NCBI RefSeq assembly: GCF_003992615.1
Contig: NZ_RZMY01000015.1
Location: 141,364 to 205,363 of the forward strand
Origin: Flagellimonas beolgyonensis
GTDB lineage: Bacteria; Bacteroidota; Bacteroidia; Flavobacteriales; Flavobacteriaceae
DNA: 64,000 nucleotides
Reading direction: 5' to 3'
The notes under the pieces were generated by a model. The model did not search any database. It had not been told where the DNA came from and worked only from the letters and a program-made list of their open reading frames with translations. Each line of letters begins with the position of its first letter. Position 1 is the first letter of the stretch. Shown here one piece after another: positions 51,549-60,946 of this stretch. Both the position numbers and the translations under genes were made by a program.

Positions 51549-51575
51549 AGGGGACCTTCTGGTCCCCTCTCTTTA
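51549..51575 (+). terminator. Intrinsic terminator, convergent gene pair
   Basis: aggggacc/ggtcccct with a tetra-loop ttct, followed by a pyrimidine-rich run. Confidence 0.8.
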
Positions 51576-51594
51576 TATCTATATCACATTTTGC

Positions 51595-52305
51595 TTACGT
51601 TAGCAAATTCCCGTTCTCATCCCATTCGGCAATAATGCCCCTTTTGCTCTGGTCCACACATTTGGCCAACCATTCTTCCTCATAGGCAACACCGTGCTGT
51701 TCCAAAACATCATCAGGCACCCCGTCCCAAACATTGGGCATGTTTCCTTTGTACCCGATTTCTTCGATACCGATCTTGCTGGTATAGAAACCGGTCATGG
51801 TCAGGTTACGGACCAAGGAAAAGAAATTCACCTCAAAAGGACGTTCGTTGGAAGGCACTTCGGGATCGTAATAGGCTATTTCATCCAAAATGGCTTTTTG
51901 CTGTTCCTGCGAGGCAGCCTTGAACTCGACGCCATTTTCGGTATTGCATTTATGGTCCAACCACATTACGCCACCCCGAATATCGGGTTGAAAGGCTTCA
52001 TTGTCCTTTGCCATAAACTCGATAAAATCCACCACCTTGGCATCCGATGCCGCCTTGAATTCCTCCGAACCGGGCAAAATCAAATCACACAAAACTGTCA
52101 ATGTTTCAATTTCATGCGGATTCAAAAATTGTTCTTCCTCCAATTCGGCCAACAATTCTTCTTCCAATGGGACCCTGCCCGGGTAGGTAATCTTTGGAGA
52201 TTCGACCAGTTCTTCAGATCCAGCTTCTGGTTTGCATCCGTGTATGGCTAATCCGCCTGCAACGGTGCCCAATACAATCGATTTTAAACTTTTTCTTCTG
52301 TCCAT
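51595..52305 (-). CDS. Gluconate 2-dehydrogenase subunit-3-like protein
   Basis: A 236-residue lipoprotein-like protein. The N-terminus has a twin-Arg segment DRRKSLKS and a lipobox-like LAIHGC (Cys24), so export may use Tat. The rest matches the small subunit of membrane-bound gluconate/sorbitol dehydrogenases (LTVLCDLILPGSEEFKAASD, then VDFIEFMAKDNEAF), which helps secretion and assembly of the partner. The flavoprotein gene begins upstream, 4 bp away, on the same strand. Confidence 0.88.
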   Translation of the reverse strand: MDRRKSLKSIVLGTVAGGLAIHGCKPEAGSEELVESPKITYPGRVPLEEELLAELEEEQFLNPHEIETLTVLCDLILPGSEEFKAASDAKVVDFIEFMAKDNEAFQPDIRGGVMWLDHKCNTENGVEFKAASQEQQKAILDEIAYYDPEVPSNERPFEVNFFSLVRNLTMTGFYTSKIGIEEIGYKGNMPNVWDGVPDDVLEQHGVAYEEEWLAKCVDQSKRGIIAEWDENGNLLT

Positions 52306-52309
52306 CTCC

Positions 52310-54034
52310 TTAAATATTTTGTTGTTTCAATTGGTCTACAATGTATTCGGAAGCTCTCATGGAAAGGGCCAAAATGGTCCATGTACAGTTCTTGTCTGCC
52401 TGCGAGGTGAATACCCCGGCATCGACCACAAAAACATTGTCCACATCGTGCAATTGCTGAAATTTATTTGTCACCGAAGTCTTGGGATCGTCACCCATTC
52501 GGGTAGTGCCCACCTCGTGAATGATACGACCCGGTACATGAAGACCATAATCCCTGTCCTTGCCCGGTTTATCTCCCAAGGGAATGCCACCCATGTTGTG
52601 GATGATCTCTTCAAAGGTATCATGCGCATGTTTGGCTTGATTGCGTTCAAGGTCCGACCATTTATAATGAAAACGCAACACGGGAATACCGAACTCGTCC
52701 ACCGTAGTGGGATCGATCTCGCAATAGTTTTCCTTAAGGGCAATGGATTCACCACGGGATGAAATACCCATGGTGGCACCGTAGTATTTTTTGGCCTCGC
52801 CACGCAGCACATCACCGTAGCCTCCTACCTTGGTACCGAAGAATTTATTGAACTCGTTCACATTGAATCCGAATCCATAATTGGGCATACCCATGCCACC
52901 CCATACTTCAATATGGTAGCCTCTTGGGAAATCCAGTTTGGAATTGTCGCCCCACCATGGGGAGTACACGTGCATACCACCCACACCGTCTTCGTTGTAA
53001 GATACCTTACGGTTCATTAAGTCCGGGATAAAGGCAGCCCTGTCTGCTCCTGTGGAATCGTGCAAATACTTCCCGACCACATCACTGCTGTTGCCCAAGC
53101 CATTGGGGTGCTGCTTGCTTTTAGAATTCAATAGGATACGTGCCGTACTACAGGCCGATGCCCCCAATACCACAACCCTACCTTTCAGTTTGTATTCCTT
53201 TCTATCTTCTTTGTTGATGTAGGATACTCCGGTTGCCTTACCCTCTGCATCGGTGGTTACTTCACGCACCATGCAATTGACGAACAAGTCGACCTGTCCA
53301 CCATTCTTTTGGGCAGGGAAAATCAAACACGTACCTGCCGAAAAATCGGCATACACCTGGCAAGCGCGATTGCACTGCCCACAATAAAAACAAACGCCCC
53401 GATCATTGTTGATTTTCTTGGTCAACATGGACATCCGTGAGGGATATACGGGAACATTGCTCTTGCGTGCCCCCTTGATATAAAACAGTTCGTGCAAACG
53501 GGGTTTAGGTGGCGGTAAAAAGAAACCATCGGGATCATTGGGCAACCCTTCATTGGTACCAAACACCCCGATCAATTTGTCTACTTTGTCGTAATAGGGC
53601 TTTACATCATCGTAGCTGATGGGCCAGTTGTCGCCATAGCCATCAATATCTTTGTGTTTAAAATCGTTAGGTCCAAAACGGAGTGAAATACGTCCCCAGT
53701 GATTGGTTCGTCCGCCCAACATTCGGGAGCGGAACCAATCGAATTGGGTACCGTCCTTTTGGGTGTAGGGCTCTCCTTCAATATCCCACCCACCATAGGC
53801 GGCATCAAAATCCCCAAAGGGTCGAAACCGGGTGCTGGCACCCCTTCTCGGACTTTCATAGGGCCATTTCAATTGGGTCTGATGTTCTGGCAAGGCAGGA
53901 TCGAAAAAGGGCCCCGCTTCCACTACGGCAACCTTAAGTCCCGCTTCCGACAGTACTTTGGTGGCCATACCACCTCCTGCACCCGATCCCACAATAATGG
54001 CATCGTACACGGTGGCGTTTTCAATAATTTGCAT
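52310..54034 (-). CDS. GMC-family FAD dehydrogenase with CxxCxxCxxxC motif
   Basis: A 574-residue GMC oxidoreductase. FAD binding: AIIVGSGAGGGMATKVLSEA (12-31) and ARTNHWGR-type loop GGRTNHWGRISLRF. The C-terminal GMC signature is HEVGTTRMGDDPKTSVTN, then VDAGVFTSQADKNCTWTILA near the end with the active-site region. Four Cys at 215, 218, 221 and 225 (C-x2-C-x2-C-x3-C) form a pattern typical of iron-sulfur binding. It and the subunit-3 gene form a two-gene operon, so a sugar or polyol dehydrogenase of the periplasm is likely; the substrate is unknown. Confidence 0.93.
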   Translation of the reverse strand: MQIIENATVYDAIIVGSGAGGGMATKVLSEAGLKVAVVEAGPFFDPALPEHQTQLKWPYESPRRGASTRFRPFGDFDAAYGGWDIEGEPYTQKDGTQFDWFRSRMLGGRTNHWGRISLRFGPNDFKHKDIDGYGDNWPISYDDVKPYYDKVDKLIGVFGTNEGLPNDPDGFFLPPPKPRLHELFYIKGARKSNVPVYPSRMSMLTKKINNDRGVCFYCGQCNRACQVYADFSAGTCLIFPAQKNGGQVDLFVNCMVREVTTDAEGKATGVSYINKEDRKEYKLKGRVVVLGASACSTARILLNSKSKQHPNGLGNSSDVVGKYLHDSTGADRAAFIPDLMNRKVSYNEDGVGGMHVYSPWWGDNSKLDFPRGYHIEVWGGMGMPNYGFGFNVNEFNKFFGTKVGGYGDVLRGEAKKYYGATMGISSRGESIALKENYCEIDPTTVDEFGIPVLRFHYKWSDLERNQAKHAHDTFEEIIHNMGGIPLGDKPGKDRDYGLHVPGRIIHEVGTTRMGDDPKTSVTNKFQQLHDVDNVFVVDAGVFTSQADKNCTWTILALSMRASEYIVDQLKQQNI

Positions 54035-54180
54035 TGGCTATATATTGGTTTGATAGTTACATTGCTGTATATCAGTACTATTACATTCAAAAACCCCAAT
54101 AGAATCTTTCAAATAAGGAGCATTTAGAAAAAAGTAACTGCACTACTAGCTATTAAATATACTTTTTCTTAGAACAAATC

Positions 54181-54241
54181 CGGGCAACTCGATTCCAATT
54201 TTCAAGGAAATTCTTTTGAATGAACCAACTCGGGCAACTCG
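54181..54241. repeat. Direct repeat pair cgggcaactcg
   Basis: An exact 11-mer at 54181-54191 and 54231-54241, 50 bp apart, in the 268-bp gap between the divergent GMC and S9 peptidase genes. Perhaps binding sites; nothing else is recognised in the gap apart from AT-rich DNA. Confidence 0.5.
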
Positions 54242-54302
54242 TTAAAATACCCGATATTTGAAATACTCATAAAACAAACCAACTACAAATCACTGTTTCC
54301 AC

Positions 54303-56678
54303 ATGAACCGATTTTTTTTACCCATTGTAATGCTGGCATTGTCGTTTACCACAGTGCAGGCCCAAAAAGGCAATACCTCACCTCTTAAAATTAAGGATAT
54401 TATGCAGGGGGATGATTTTGTCGGGCATCTTCCCTCCAATCCGTATTGGTCCACTGACGGATCGACCCTTTATTTTGATTGGAACCCCGATGGTGCCCTG
54501 AGCGATTCGCTTTATGCCTATACCCTAGACAGCAAAACCACAAAAAAAGTGACCTTTATGGAGGCCAATGCCCTACCCTCCCAACGGTTGACTTATAACC
54601 AAGACAAGTCCAAGGCAGTTTATGAAAAAGGTGGTGATATTTACCTGCTGGATGTGGCCACCTATACCGCCAAGCCAATTACCAAAACCCAAGAACGGGA
54701 AAGCAATCCTCATTTCACCCATAACGGCAAGAGTGTGGCCTATACCAAGGGTGGGGAACTATTTACCTGGAGCCTTGCGAACGGGACCACGGAACAACAA
54801 ACGAATTTTGTAAAGTCCAAAGACAAGGAGCCCAAACGGGATTCGAAAGACGAGTGGTTGTATCAAGATCAATTGGACTTATTTGATGTGCTTCGGGAAC
54901 GCAAACATAAAAAAGATACAGGTGACGAAATCAGTAAAAAATTGGAGACCCTTCAACCGCTGGAAATTGAAACCGGTGGTAAAACGGTAATCGGTCTTGA
55001 AATGGACCCTTCCGGAAATTATATCACCTATATGTTAATGGACCGTCCAAAATCCAAAGGAACCATAGTTCCCCATTTTGTGACCGAATCGGGATATACC
55101 GAGGACCAAAACACACGCTCCAAGGTTGGTGACGAGCACACGCAATATGAAATGTTCGTGTATGATGTAAACGAACGCAAAAGTTATCCGGTGGTGCTGG
55201 ATAATTTGGAAGGGCTGGACTATGTGCCTGAATACACTAAAGAGTATCCGGACAAGCCTTATAAAAATGAAGACCGTATCGGTTTTATCAACGGCCCGAC
55301 TTGGAATGAAGAGGGCACCAAGGCCCTATTGGACATTCAGGCGAATGATTACAAAGACCGTTGGATCGTTTTATTGGATCCCAAAACAGGAACAGTGGAG
55401 CAATTGGACCGTCAACATGACGAAGCCTGGATTGCTGGTCCCGGCATTGGTTGGTTTGGAGGGTCCAAATTGGGATGGTTGCCCGATAGCAAAAGCGTGT
55501 GGTTCATGTCCGAAAAAACCGGATACACCCACCTTTACACCATGGATCTCAAATCAAAAAAAGCAAAAGCGTTGACCTCTGGAACTTTCGAAGTGTATGA
55601 CCCCTTCATTTCCAAGGATGAGACACGTTGGTACTTTGTGGCCAACAAAAACCATCCGGGTGACCGACAGTTTTATGCCATGCCACTTAAGGGTGGAAAA
55701 ATGGAACAGTTGACCCAAATGACCGGGCGTAACGATGTGTTCCTTTCCCCCGATGAGCAAAAAATGGCCATCCTCTATTCGTATTCCAATACCCCGACCG
55801 AACTTTTCTTGCAAGACAATCCCGTCTTCAACAAAGACGCTGGTCCAGCAGAACAACTTACCCATTCCCAAACGGAGGCATTCAAGGCATACAATTGGAA
55901 AGACCCTGAGATCATCACTTTCACCGCATCGGATGGCGCTGAGGTACACGCCCGTCTGTATCAGCCGGAGGCCAGTGTCAAAAACAATGCCGCAGTAATC
56001 TTTGTGCATGGAGCCGGTTACCTTCAGAATGCCCATAAGTGGTGGAGCTCCTATTTTAGGGAATACATGTTCCACAACCTTTTGGTGGACAATGGCTATA
56101 CTGTACTTGACATCGATTATAGGGCCAGTGCAGGATATGGCAGGGATTGGCGAACCGGCATCTATCGACACATGGGTGGAAAGGACCTTTCCGATCAAGT
56201 GGATGGTGCCCACATGTTGATGGAAAAATACGGTATCGATGCTGACAAAGTCGGTATTTATGGGGGATCTTATGGTGGTTTCATCACCCTGATGGCCCTA
56301 TTCAATGCACCTGATACCTTCAGTGCCGGAGGCGCCATCAGATCCGTAGGTGACTGGGCAGCCTATAATCATGGGTACACAGCCCGAATCCTAAACACTC
56401 CGGCCACCGATAGCTTGGCCTATAAACGTAGCTCGCCCATTTATTTTGCCGATGGCTTGAAGGGCAAATTATTGATTCTCCACGGCATGGTGGATGACAA
56501 CGTTCACTTTCAGGATATGGTACGCCTGTCGCAACGGTTGATCGAACTGGGCAAGGAAGACTGGGAAATGGCCCTGTATCCCGTGGAACGGCATGGTTTT
56601 GTGGAAGCCAGCAGTTGGACGGACGAATACACCCGAATCTTCAACCTGTTCCAAGAAGCACTGTTGAACGAAAAATAA
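54303..56678 (+). CDS. S9-family peptidase (dipeptidyl-peptidase/prolyl-oligopeptidase type)
   Basis: A 791-residue secreted peptidase with a signal peptide (VMLALSFTTVQAQ). An N-terminal beta-propeller of about residues 40-530 has PD40-like blades; the alpha/beta-hydrolase domain follows. The triad is Ser656 (IYGGSYGGFITLM), Asp731 (HGMVDDNVHF) and His764 (VERHGFVEAS), spaced as in human DPP4. It removes dipeptides or acts on prolyl peptides in the periplasm. A perfect palindromic terminator follows. Confidence 0.93.
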   Translation: MNRFFLPIVMLALSFTTVQAQKGNTSPLKIKDIMQGDDFVGHLPSNPYWSTDGSTLYFDWNPDGALSDSLYAYTLDSKTTKKVTFMEANALPSQRLTYNQDKSKAVYEKGGDIYLLDVATYTAKPITKTQERESNPHFTHNGKSVAYTKGGELFTWSLANGTTEQQTNFVKSKDKEPKRDSKDEWLYQDQLDLFDVLRERKHKKDTGDEISKKLETLQPLEIETGGKTVIGLEMDPSGNYITYMLMDRPKSKGTIVPHFVTESGYTEDQNTRSKVGDEHTQYEMFVYDVNERKSYPVVLDNLEGLDYVPEYTKEYPDKPYKNEDRIGFINGPTWNEEGTKALLDIQANDYKDRWIVLLDPKTGTVEQLDRQHDEAWIAGPGIGWFGGSKLGWLPDSKSVWFMSEKTGYTHLYTMDLKSKKAKALTSGTFEVYDPFISKDETRWYFVANKNHPGDRQFYAMPLKGGKMEQLTQMTGRNDVFLSPDEQKMAILYSYSNTPTELFLQDNPVFNKDAGPAEQLTHSQTEAFKAYNWKDPEIITFTASDGAEVHARLYQPEASVKNNAAVIFVHGAGYLQNAHKWWSSYFREYMFHNLLVDNGYTVLDIDYRASAGYGRDWRTGIYRHMGGKDLSDQVDGAHMLMEKYGIDADKVGIYGGSYGGFITLMALFNAPDTFSAGGAIRSVGDWAAYNHGYTARILNTPATDSLAYKRSSPIYFADGLKGKLLILHGMVDDNVHFQDMVRLSQRLIELGKEDWEMALYPVERHGFVEASSWTDEYTRIFNLFQEALLNEK

Positions 56679-56681
56679 TCG

Positions 56682-56712
56682 AATGGGCCCAATGATCATT
56701 GGGCCCATTTTC
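56682..56712 (+). terminator. Intrinsic terminator after the S9 peptidase gene
   Basis: A 28-bp perfect palindrome, core gggcccaatgatcattgggc, with a following T-run, between the peptidase and transporter genes. Confidence 0.85.
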
Positions 56713-56757
56713 ATTTAAAAAACATATCTTCCGTTTCAAAATTAACCAACAAACGGA

Positions 56758-58002
56758 ATGAAAGCACTGCTAAAAGCACTGGGGCCGGGACTTTTGTTCG
56801 CCAGTATGGCCATTGGAACCTCCCATTTGGTATTGTCCACCAAAGCCGGTGCACAATATGGCTGGATCATGGTCATCCCCATTCTACTGGCCAACCTGTT
56901 CAAATATCCTTTTTTTGAATTCGGGATACGATACACCACCGTGACGGAAAAAAGTCTGATTCAAGGCTACCTGAACTTGGGCAAAACCTATCTGTGGATC
57001 TATGCCCTGGTCACCCTGATTTCCACATTCACCATTTTGGCGGCGCTTTATGTGGTTACGGCCGGTTTGTTCATGAACCTTTTTGAGGTTACTTCGGTGG
57101 GTGCCGGAACCATTTCCCTGTGTTTGTTTGTTTTTATCAGTCTATTGCTGATCATCGGTAAGTACCGCTTTTTGGAAAATTCCCTAAAAGTAGTAATCAC
57201 CATTCTCTTTGTGGCTTTGTTGGTGACAACAGTAATGGTTTTGCAAAAAGGGCCCGTACCCGAAGCAGCTAATTATCAACGACCCGAATTGTTCAATGAG
57301 GTGGGCATTTTGTTCCTGATCGGATTGATCGGATGGATGCCGACAGCCGTGGAAGCCTCCGGTTGGGTAAGCATGTGGGGCATGGAGAATTTAAAGACCA
57401 TGAAAAACAAGCCCACCCTTAAAATTGCGATCCAAGAATTCAACGTGGGCTACATCTTGACAGCTTTGTTGGCCATATTCTTTATGATCATCGGTTGGTA
57501 CACGCTGTATGGCACCGGAACGGAACTCAGTGGCAATGCCGTGGTTTTCGCCGACCAATTGGTCAATCTTTTTACGGTCCACATTGGCAGTTGGGCCTAT
57601 ATTTTTATTGCCGTTGCGGCTTTCGCCACCATGTTCAGTACGTGTATGACGGCCCATGACGCCATTTCAAGGGTAAGTGTCGATATACTTCAAAAATTAT
57701 TCCCGGAAAAACCAACTTTTAGGCATAAAAATGCGTTTGCCGTGATGGTTTTGTTGATGACGGCGATCAATTGGATGGTAATCACCCTTTTCAGTGCCAA
57801 TATGGGCAATTTGGTGGCCTTGGCCACTTTTGTCTCCTTTGTATTAGCTCCCCTTTTGGGCTGGATGAACTTGAAAACCGTAATGGGTAAAGATGTTCCT
57901 ACGGAACACAGGCCGCGTTTGGGGCTTCGCATCCTCACCTATTGTGGAATGGTATTCCTGACCCTTTTTGCCCTCTACTATTGTTGGATGTTGTTGATGT
58001 AA
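56758..58002 (+). CDS. Nramp-related membrane transporter lacking canonical metal-site motifs
   Basis: A 414-residue protein with about 11 helices and overall likeness to Nramp (SLC11): GPGLLFASMAIGTSHLVLST (9-28) in helix 1, then AGAQYGWIM. In metal-transporting Nramp, helix 1 has DPGN, and helix 6 has MPHNxxxH. Here helix 1 reads AIGTSH and helix 6 MPTAVEASGW (194-203), so the metal-binding Asp, Asn and His are absent. The transported substance is therefore probably not a transition metal in the usual way. The gene stands alone; no metal regulator is adjacent. Confidence 0.86.
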   Translation: MKALLKALGPGLLFASMAIGTSHLVLSTKAGAQYGWIMVIPILLANLFKYPFFEFGIRYTTVTEKSLIQGYLNLGKTYLWIYALVTLISTFTILAALYVVTAGLFMNLFEVTSVGAGTISLCLFVFISLLLIIGKYRFLENSLKVVITILFVALLVTTVMVLQKGPVPEAANYQRPELFNEVGILFLIGLIGWMPTAVEASGWVSMWGMENLKTMKNKPTLKIAIQEFNVGYILTALLAIFFMIIGWYTLYGTGTELSGNAVVFADQLVNLFTVHIGSWAYIFIAVAAFATMFSTCMTAHDAISRVSVDILQKLFPEKPTFRHKNAFAVMVLLMTAINWMVITLFSANMGNLVALATFVSFVLAPLLGWMNLKTVMGKDVPTEHRPRLGLRILTYCGMVFLTLFALYYCWMLLM

Positions 58003-58003
58003 C

Positions 58004-59947
58004 TTAATCAAAAAGGACGTTGTCGTTAAGCACGACCACCAAGGTACGTTGGTTTTGTTTGTGGAGCATTTCAATACAGAAAACCCCATTGGTACAGTTG
58101 TTCAGAATTTTGTCTTCCCCATACCCTATGGTATACAGAATACTATTCCCGGGCACGCCTTGGGCTACCAAATACCTTTTGACGGCATCGGAACGGGCTT
58201 GTGTCAATTGAAAGTTGGTAGCGCTTCCTCCCCTACTGTCCGTATAGGTTTCGATACGCAGTTGGGCCTGTGGAAACGCTTTTGCAAAAGCGACAACATT
58301 ATCCAGCTCAGCTTCAATTTCCGGGGTTAACTGTGTGGAACTGGTTCCAAAATAGAACTTGTCCATCTTCACTACTTTCTGACCTTCCTTTTCCTCCACC
58401 AGATCATCATACAATGCAATTTTTATATTGTATTCCGAATTGGCCAACTCACTGAGTTGGGTTTCGTCAAATTGTTTTTTAAAGACAGAATAGCGGTCTT
58501 TTGTGCTTTCCAAAACCACACCCTTTTGCCATGGCACTTCCAACCGGTAGTTGCCATCTTCATCCGAAAAGGTTTCGGCCAACAGGGTTCCCTCCGTATT
58601 TAAAAGTCGTACCACGGCCAGCTCCACCGTACTGGACGGTTCATAGGATTTCACAACCTTACCTTTAAAGGTAATGGTACGCAAACCTGGTTTTTCATCC
58701 ACTTTAAACCCATAAATATCATCCTTGCCCTTTCCACCGGGTCGGTTGGAGGCAAAATAGCCCAACAGGCCATCCCCATCGTTACGGATAATCAATCCAA
58801 AATCATCATATTCGGTGTTGATTCCTGGACCCAAATTAATGGGGATACCAAACTCATCGCCTTCAATATTGGATTTATAAATATCCATTCCTCCAAGTCC
58901 GTAAAACACATCCGAAGCGAAGTAAAAATTATCCTCGAAAATGTAAGGTGCCACTTCATTACCCGGTGAATTGACCCTTGGCCCCAAATTGATGGGCGCC
59001 GACATTACCTGACCATTGTTGGTGTACACAAAATAGATGTCCGTGCCACCATAACCGTCCCCAAAATCGGCTGCAAAAAAGAGTTTGCCACTGGCATCGT
59101 CGTAAAAAGGATAGTAAAAAGAAGTGCTTAAATCCTTTAGAAGCAGTTGAAAGCCACCTCCTAAGGTCTGCATCCCTATGGCAAGTGCATTTTTTCCATT
59201 GGCATCGAAGGCCAATTCCCCATCCGACGTGTTCGACAACACATAAAAAACCTTGTTCTGTTGGGAAGAATAATAGGGTGTTGCCGCATGAAAATTAGAC
59301 TTGGCGATTTGATCGAATAACTGTATCTCCATAACCTGGCCATTTGGCTGAATCATGGATTCATAAATTTTAAAGTAGCCTTCGTTACCTGGTTCGTACC
59401 GATAGCGTTTGTCCTGTTGTCGCCCACTGGAAAATAACAATTTGCCATTGAAGAAGGCTGGTGCAAAATCCGTTTGCGGACTATTGGCGGCCAAATTAAA
59501 AATAGTGTAGTCCAAATCATCTACCGTATCTGTGCGAAGCAATTGATCATTGAACTCCATATTGACCATCAATTCCTTGGGAAAATTGGACGACATGGAA
59601 GCCAGAAAGGATGCCTTTTTATCCTTGTCCTCCGTTTTGGTAAAACTTTGGATCATTTTATTGAAGTGATGGCTATCCATAAGGGTGTCCCTTTTGTACA
59701 GCTCCAAATACGCATCGGCCGCTTTGTCAAAACTATTGGTCTGGAAATAGGCATCGGCCAGATTTAGAAACTGTTTTTGGGAAAGGGTACCATTGGCGAG
59801 CTGCTCTTCATAAGCGGTTACCGCTTTTTGGTATTCGTATTGAAAGAAAAACTCGTCCCCTTTGGACTTTTTCTCTTGGGCAAAGCAAGTACTAGCACTT
59901 AAAAGGGCGATTAAAAAAATGAATCGTATGTTTTGTTTCAGGTTCAT
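58004..59947 (-). CDS. OmpA-family protein with TPR, propeller and CarboxypepD-like domains
   Basis: A 647-residue protein with a signal peptide (FIFLIALLSASTCFAQ). In order: TPR-like repeats (about 25-130, EYQKAVTAYEEQLANG), PD40 propeller segments (about 150-420), a carboxypeptidase-regulatory-like beta domain (about 430-510), and a C-terminal OmpA peptidoglycan-binding domain (about 525-635: RIETYTDSRGGSATNFQLTQ and LTQARSDAVKRYLVAQGV). This is the layout of PorE-like proteins associated with type IX secretion. It is the last gene of the adhesin-PorP/SprF-OmpA operon, 1 bp after its neighbour. Confidence 0.9.
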   Translation of the reverse strand: MNLKQNIRFIFLIALLSASTCFAQEKKSKGDEFFFQYEYQKAVTAYEEQLANGTLSQKQFLNLADAYFQTNSFDKAADAYLELYKRDTLMDSHHFNKMIQSFTKTEDKDKKASFLASMSSNFPKELMVNMEFNDQLLRTDTVDDLDYTIFNLAANSPQTDFAPAFFNGKLLFSSGRQQDKRYRYEPGNEGYFKIYESMIQPNGQVMEIQLFDQIAKSNFHAATPYYSSQQNKVFYVLSNTSDGELAFDANGKNALAIGMQTLGGGFQLLLKDLSTSFYYPFYDDASGKLFFAADFGDGYGGTDIYFVYTNNGQVMSAPINLGPRVNSPGNEVAPYIFEDNFYFASDVFYGLGGMDIYKSNIEGDEFGIPINLGPGINTEYDDFGLIIRNDGDGLLGYFASNRPGGKGKDDIYGFKVDEKPGLRTITFKGKVVKSYEPSSTVELAVVRLLNTEGTLLAETFSDEDGNYRLEVPWQKGVVLESTKDRYSVFKKQFDETQLSELANSEYNIKIALYDDLVEEKEGQKVVKMDKFYFGTSSTQLTPEIEAELDNVVAFAKAFPQAQLRIETYTDSRGGSATNFQLTQARSDAVKRYLVAQGVPGNSILYTIGYGEDKILNNCTNGVFCIEMLHKQNQRTLVVVLNDNVLFD

Positions 59948-59948
59948 G

Positions 59949-60944
59949 TTAGAAAAATCTTGGGGAATCTATCTGCTTGCCTTTATTCTTGGTGTTCTTG
60001 TTCTTGCTTTTTGATTTGCCACTGCCCGAGCCAAAACCTCCACGTCCGATATAGAACTTCAGAATGGCCTCGTGCGACCCTCCACTGTACTCTCCCAGTC
60101 CATTCGTATTGTAATCGTAGGAATAGCCAATAAACATGGCATTGGAAATCTGGAATCCCGCCAAACCGCTCACCGCATTATCAAAACGGTACGAAGCCCC
60201 AATCGTTAAAGCATCAATAAACTGAAAATTGGCTGAAAGGTTTACCGTTACGGGCGCGCCTTGCAGGTAGTTCAACAAAAAGGCGGGTTTAAACTTGGTA
60301 CGGTCGCCCAATTCAAAAACATAACCCCCAATGGCATTGAACTGCATGTCGTCTTCCACAATGGTGGCCACTTCGTCATTGTATAGCGCATTGGTCAAAA
60401 AGTTGGGCACCGAAAGTCCCAGATACCAATCCGATTCGTGATACAGAAACAATCCTGCCCCCACAGTAGGGTAAAAATTGGTGTAACTGCCCCCCAATAG
60501 TAATGGGTCCTCTGGGTCATCAAAATTTCCTTTGGAATAATCAATGTTCAAAGATGACCCTCCGGCATTCAATCCAAAAGCCAATTTGGAATCGTCAGAC
60601 AATTGGATCTGGTAGGAATAGGAAACATCAAAATAGGTCTGTGTGGAAGGACCCAATTCATCGCTTACAATATTAAGTCCCAAGCCCATTTTTTCATTTT
60701 GAAAAGGGATGTTGGCCCCGGCCCGAATGGTGGTGGGTGCCCCGGGAATGTCCACCCACTGTGCCCGATACAAACCGATGATTTCCGGACTTTCCACGGT
60801 GGTAGAATAAGCTGAGTTGAAACTACCAATATTATACATGTATTGGGTGTATTGGGGCTCCTTTTGGGCATGTATCAAACCTAACCCAAGTAAGAACACC
60901 ACAAGAAGCGTTTTATGTGCAGAAATCCCTTTACTTTCTCGCAT
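59949..60944 (-). CDS. PorP/SprF-family outer-membrane protein of type IX secretion
   Basis: A 331-residue barrel protein with a signal peptide (TLLVVFLLGLGLIHAQ). The family mark is QYTQYMYNIGSFNSAYS just after the signal, then repeated beta strands ending in GGSHEAILKFYIG-like segments. SprF proteins serve secretion of partner adhesins carrying a type B sorting domain. The start is the ATG at 60944 (MRESKGISAHK), 2 bp after the adhesin stop; a longer frame to 60971 overlaps it. It is flanked by the adhesin and the OmpA gene. Confidence 0.92.
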   Translation of the reverse strand: MRESKGISAHKTLLVVFLLGLGLIHAQKEPQYTQYMYNIGSFNSAYSTTVESPEIIGLYRAQWVDIPGAPTTIRAGANIPFQNEKMGLGLNIVSDELGPSTQTYFDVSYSYQIQLSDDSKLAFGLNAGGSSLNIDYSKGNFDDPEDPLLLGGSYTNFYPTVGAGLFLYHESDWYLGLSVPNFLTNALYNDEVATIVEDDMQFNAIGGYVFELGDRTKFKPAFLLNYLQGAPVTVNLSANFQFIDALTIGASYRFDNAVSGLAGFQISNAMFIGYSYDYNTNGLGEYSGGSHEAILKFYIGRGGFGSGSGKSKSKNKNTKNKGKQIDSPRFF

Positions 60945-60946
60945 TA

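Noticed and set aside
56682..56709. 28-bp palindrome as a regulator operator
   Set aside because: It lies directly after a stop codon and is followed by a T-run, so it is better explained as a terminator.
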